A stretch of 64,000 nt of DNA from assembly GCA_020809705.1 (NCBI GenBank), contig CP085831.1:3844001-3908000 (forward strand), in the 5' to 3' direction. Origin of the DNA: Calonectria ilicicola. Its lineage: Eukaryota; Ascomycota; Sordariomycetes; Hypocreales; Nectriaceae. The notes beneath the pieces are model-generated. The model was not told the origin of the DNA. It did not search any database and saw only the letters and a list, made by a program, of their open reading frames with translations. Positions within the stretch are counted from its first letter, which is position 1, and every line of letters starts with the position of its first letter. The position numbers and the translations under genes are program-made. Below are positions 61,277 through 64,000 of the stretch, piece by piece.

Positions 61277-64000
61277 ATGATGGCTGCCCAAATACCAATC
61301 TCGTTGAGCGACCTGAGACTCCGACAAGAATCGCTCGATGCCAAGATACATAATATAATTTCGGTCGCACCGCCAGAAAGACTCAAGGATCACATTTTAT
61401 CAGCCGTTTGGCCACGGCTGGAAGAGAAATATACTTCCATTGTTCAGGTATTAATTGCTTACTGCAATGCCTACCTCAGCGCGAAGGTCATTCCTGCGAA
61501 GGTAGAGGGGAGAGCGAAAACCCGCGGTTCCATAGAGCTGAGCTTGAACCGCCGAGAAAAGCATCGGATCGATAAACAAAAACGGGGATATGAAACATTG
61601 GAAGAAATATTCGAGGACATACATGACCTTGCGGGCATTCGAATCATTGTCGATTACCCATCTGATCTGGCGCGAGTTGAAAGATTTGTCAAAGATGACT
61701 TCCGAAGGAGAAAAGATCCAAACATATTTTCTAAAGATCGACAAGTGGGAGAATTCTGGAAGGTATGGTTTGGTGCCTACGAGAGTTGTAACCACCACGT
61801 CAGTATTCGATCTGCGACAGGTGTGGCCCAAACACATGGCAATTTCATATTTGAGGTTCAACTTACCAGTCTTCCAGAGAGTCTATACAACAAGCTTGCC
61901 CATCCATTCTTGTATAAAAAGGCAGGGGGGAGTCTTTCTCGAAAGGATGAAATGATAATCGATCTCTCACACGGACTTTCATTATGCTGTTCCATATGTG
62001 TCCTGTATATACAAGATAAGGGAGGTAATTCATCAAAACGCTTAGAGGAGTCGAATCTACGTGATGCAATGAGAGAAGTAGCTGTCGGATCTGAAAATGA
62101 CACACCCGAAGAAAGCCTGGATACACTGGCAAAGAGGACACCTTTCACGATATCCGGCAATGTGCACAATAAAACAACGTCCAAATTAAAGAGGCGTGCC
62201 TCATTCGGAAATACAGTTTCGGTTGATTCACTCTTGAAAGCGTTATCAACGTTACCAGAAGAGTGCGGATCTACGGATAATTTATGGACAACATTCACCA
62301 ACAAGATTCAAAAGGATTGGGATCTCGTTCTCTCGGCTATTCAGGACCAAACAAAAGAAATTCGTCAGATTCACTTGGACGAAAAAGATAAATCTTGCCT
62401 CAAGGACTTGCATGTCATCAATCCCAAGACGCATAAAGACACCATTCAAAAAACCAAAGGAGGATTATTAGGGGATGTCTATCGCTGGATTCTCAGTAAC
62501 GAAAACTTCTGCAAATTCAAGAGCGATCCACAATGCCGACTTTTATGGATTAAAGGAGACCCTGGAAAAGGCAAAACGATGTTGCTGTGTGGTATTATTG
62601 ACGAATTGGAGAAACAGACAACTATTAAGATGTCGTATTACTTTTGTCAAGCGACCGAGGATAACAAATGCAGAAGCACAACCGCAGTGTTGAGAAGTCT
62701 AATATGGTTTCTCTGTGAAAACAGCCACAATTGGTATCACATATTCGAGAAAAATACGATACTGAGGGAACGAAACTGTTTGAGGATCCATGCGCTTTGG
62801 CTGCCTTGGAGAAGATCCTTGGAAACATGCTTGGTGAATCTTGCCTTGAAGATGCATTCTTTATTATAGATGCCTTGGATGAGTGCTCTGACGTCGAAAA
62901 TCTTATTCCTGTGATTGCACACTTTTCTCAATCCTTTCCCGCCAAATGGGTAGTATCGAGCCGCAATTGGCCAATGATTGAAGAAAAATTGAAATTTGCC
63001 GACAAGATCAAAGCATCCCTTGAGCTTAATGAGGATTCTATTTCGAATGCGGTAGAGATCTTTATCGACAACAAGGTCGAAACGTTAGCTGGTTTGAAAA
63101 GTTATGACTCGGACACAAAAAATAATGTCCTTACAGAGTTACGCCACAAAGCAAATAACACCTTTCTTTGGGTAGCTTTGGTTTGCTTAGAGCTAGAACG
63201 TCCTCAAGTCAAGTCATGGAACGTCATGGCCAAACTAAACAAAATGCCTGGGAGCCTCAATAAGCTGTACGAGCGCATGCTAGGACAAATATTTGCATCT
63301 GAAAATATAGATCTCTATCGGCAAATTCTTGCTATAGTATTCTCAGCATTTCGGTCAATGAAACTGCAAGAACTGTCCGGCTTCATCAAAGGATATGAAG
63401 CCATTAGTACTGAGGAATTGGAGGACGCAATTGGTGAATGTGGCTCATTTCTGGCTGTGCAGGATGACATTATCCATTTTGTGCACCAATCAGCACAAGA
63501 GTTTCTTGGGGAGCAATCAAGCCAAATTCTTCATTCAGGAATCGTGGGGCAGCATCGTATAATCTTTGAACAGTCACTCAAAGTTCTTTTAGAGCTGAAA
63601 CGTGACATGTACCAGCTCCAGACGCTAGGGGTACTTATTGAAGACGTCGTAAAACCTGCCCCGGATCCATTGTTACACCTTGAATATTGCTGTGTGTATT
63701 GGGTGGATCATTTTGCGGGAATGGAGAGCGACCACAAAATAACCGACTATGATGCAGTTTGTAGGTTTATCAAAACCAAGCTCCTATATTGGCTAGAAGC
63801 TTTGTCATTGTTGGGAAAGATGGCGGAGGGGACTCGGGCAGTAAGAAGGCTATATGCAGTGGTCATGGCGAGTGCCCATTTTCCAAAATGGTAAAATGTG
63901 ACTAACATATTAGTAGCACAAAAATGATGACCTTGGTATTATCGATATTTGTCGAGACATGGAAAGATTTGTGCTCTCGCACCGACAAATCATTGAGGTT
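61277..64000 (+). pseudogene. RelA/SpoT-NACHT NOD-like receptor, frameshifted and cut by window edge
   Basis: Starts at ATG 61277 (a second ATG follows directly). Residues about 40-250 form a RelA/SpoT-like nucleotidyltransferase domain: DLAGIRIIVDY (metal-binding Asp, about residue 117), NHHVSIRS, and FEVQLTSLPESLYNKLAHP, with the catalytic Glu kept. A linker leads to a NACHT NTPase: Walker A GDPGKGKT (residue 427 on) and Walker B FFIIDALDECSD. Near 62725-62735 the frame jumps; protein similarity to NACHT proteins continues in the other frame without a gap, so one base seems missing, and no intron fits. A normal intron lies at 63841-63916 (GTAAGA donor, GACTAAC branch). The exon after it (DLGIIDICRDME...) continues off the window, where WD40 or similar sensor repeats are expected. 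The family acts in fungal non-self recognition or immunity. Confidence 0.85.
63841..63916 (+). other. Intron of the RelA-NACHT gene
   Basis: 76 nt with GTAAGA donor, GACTAAC branch site and TAG acceptor; it is in phase 0 and removes the apparent stop at 63892. After it the frame continues to the window end with the conserved post-NACHT segment ending LSHRQIIE. Confidence 0.8.

Noticed and set aside
62700..62760. An intron to explain the frame change in the NACHT gene
   Set aside because: The only GT...AG pairs nearby are 10-30 nt long and would delete conserved NACHT residues.

Overview
The window is nuclear DNA of a filamentous ascomycete (Pezizomycotina; a sordariomycete such as a hypocrealean is my best guess, not proven). 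Genes are split by 48-105 nt GT-AG introns with CTAAC/CTGAC-type branch sites, gene families are typically fungal (HET, Zn2Cys6, GH76, NACHT), and about 23 kb at the left is extremely AT-rich, repetitive and decayed almost only by C-to-T/G-to-A changes, the signature of repeat-induced point mutation (RIP).

Region 1 (1 to about 23050) is a nest of dead transposons. Four chromovirus-like Ty3/gypsy elements can be separated by their LTR ends and 5-bp target duplications: element 0 (3' end, 1-1643) sits inside element A (to 5563), A sits in the left LTR of a reverse-oriented element C, and complete element B (11439-21099, duplication GGTCC, both LTRs 395 bp) sits in C's right LTR. B carries a Mutator-like DNA transposon (13327-16049, 53-bp inverted repeats, 8-bp duplication). 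Two 212-bp solo LTRs (6424, 22028) and a 494-bp miniature element with identical 140-bp terminal repeats (22245-22738) complete it. No intact gene is seen here.

Region 2 (24504-38575) has normal composition: a chymotrypsin-fold peptidase gene broken by one in-frame stop, a HET-ankyrin protein, a nucleoside-phosphorylase-like protein, a transglutaminase-fold protein, a GH76 mannosidase and an unrecognised 216-residue protein. A tRNA-Asp(GUC) follows at 39257.

Region 3 (39929-58653) looks like a co-ordinated metabolic cluster: two paralogous cytochromes P450, a EutQ-like cupin, a flavin amine oxidase, an amino acid/GABA-type permease, a salicylate-hydroxylase-like flavoprotein monooxygenase, an NmrA-like reductase and two Zn2Cys6 regulators. 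No polyketide, peptide or terpene synthase is present, so uptake and oxidative breakdown (or detoxification) of an aromatic amine-like compound is a more natural reading than synthesis. This is inference.

Region 4 (60467-64000) holds a small secreted eight-cysteine protein and, running off the right edge, a NOD-like receptor gene with an N-terminal RelA/SpoT-like nucleotidyltransferase domain fused to NACHT, apparently interrupted by a one-base frameshift. Together with the HET, phosphorylase and peptidase genes of region 2, this makes the window rich in families linked to fungal non-self recognition, next to a RIP-decayed repeat block.
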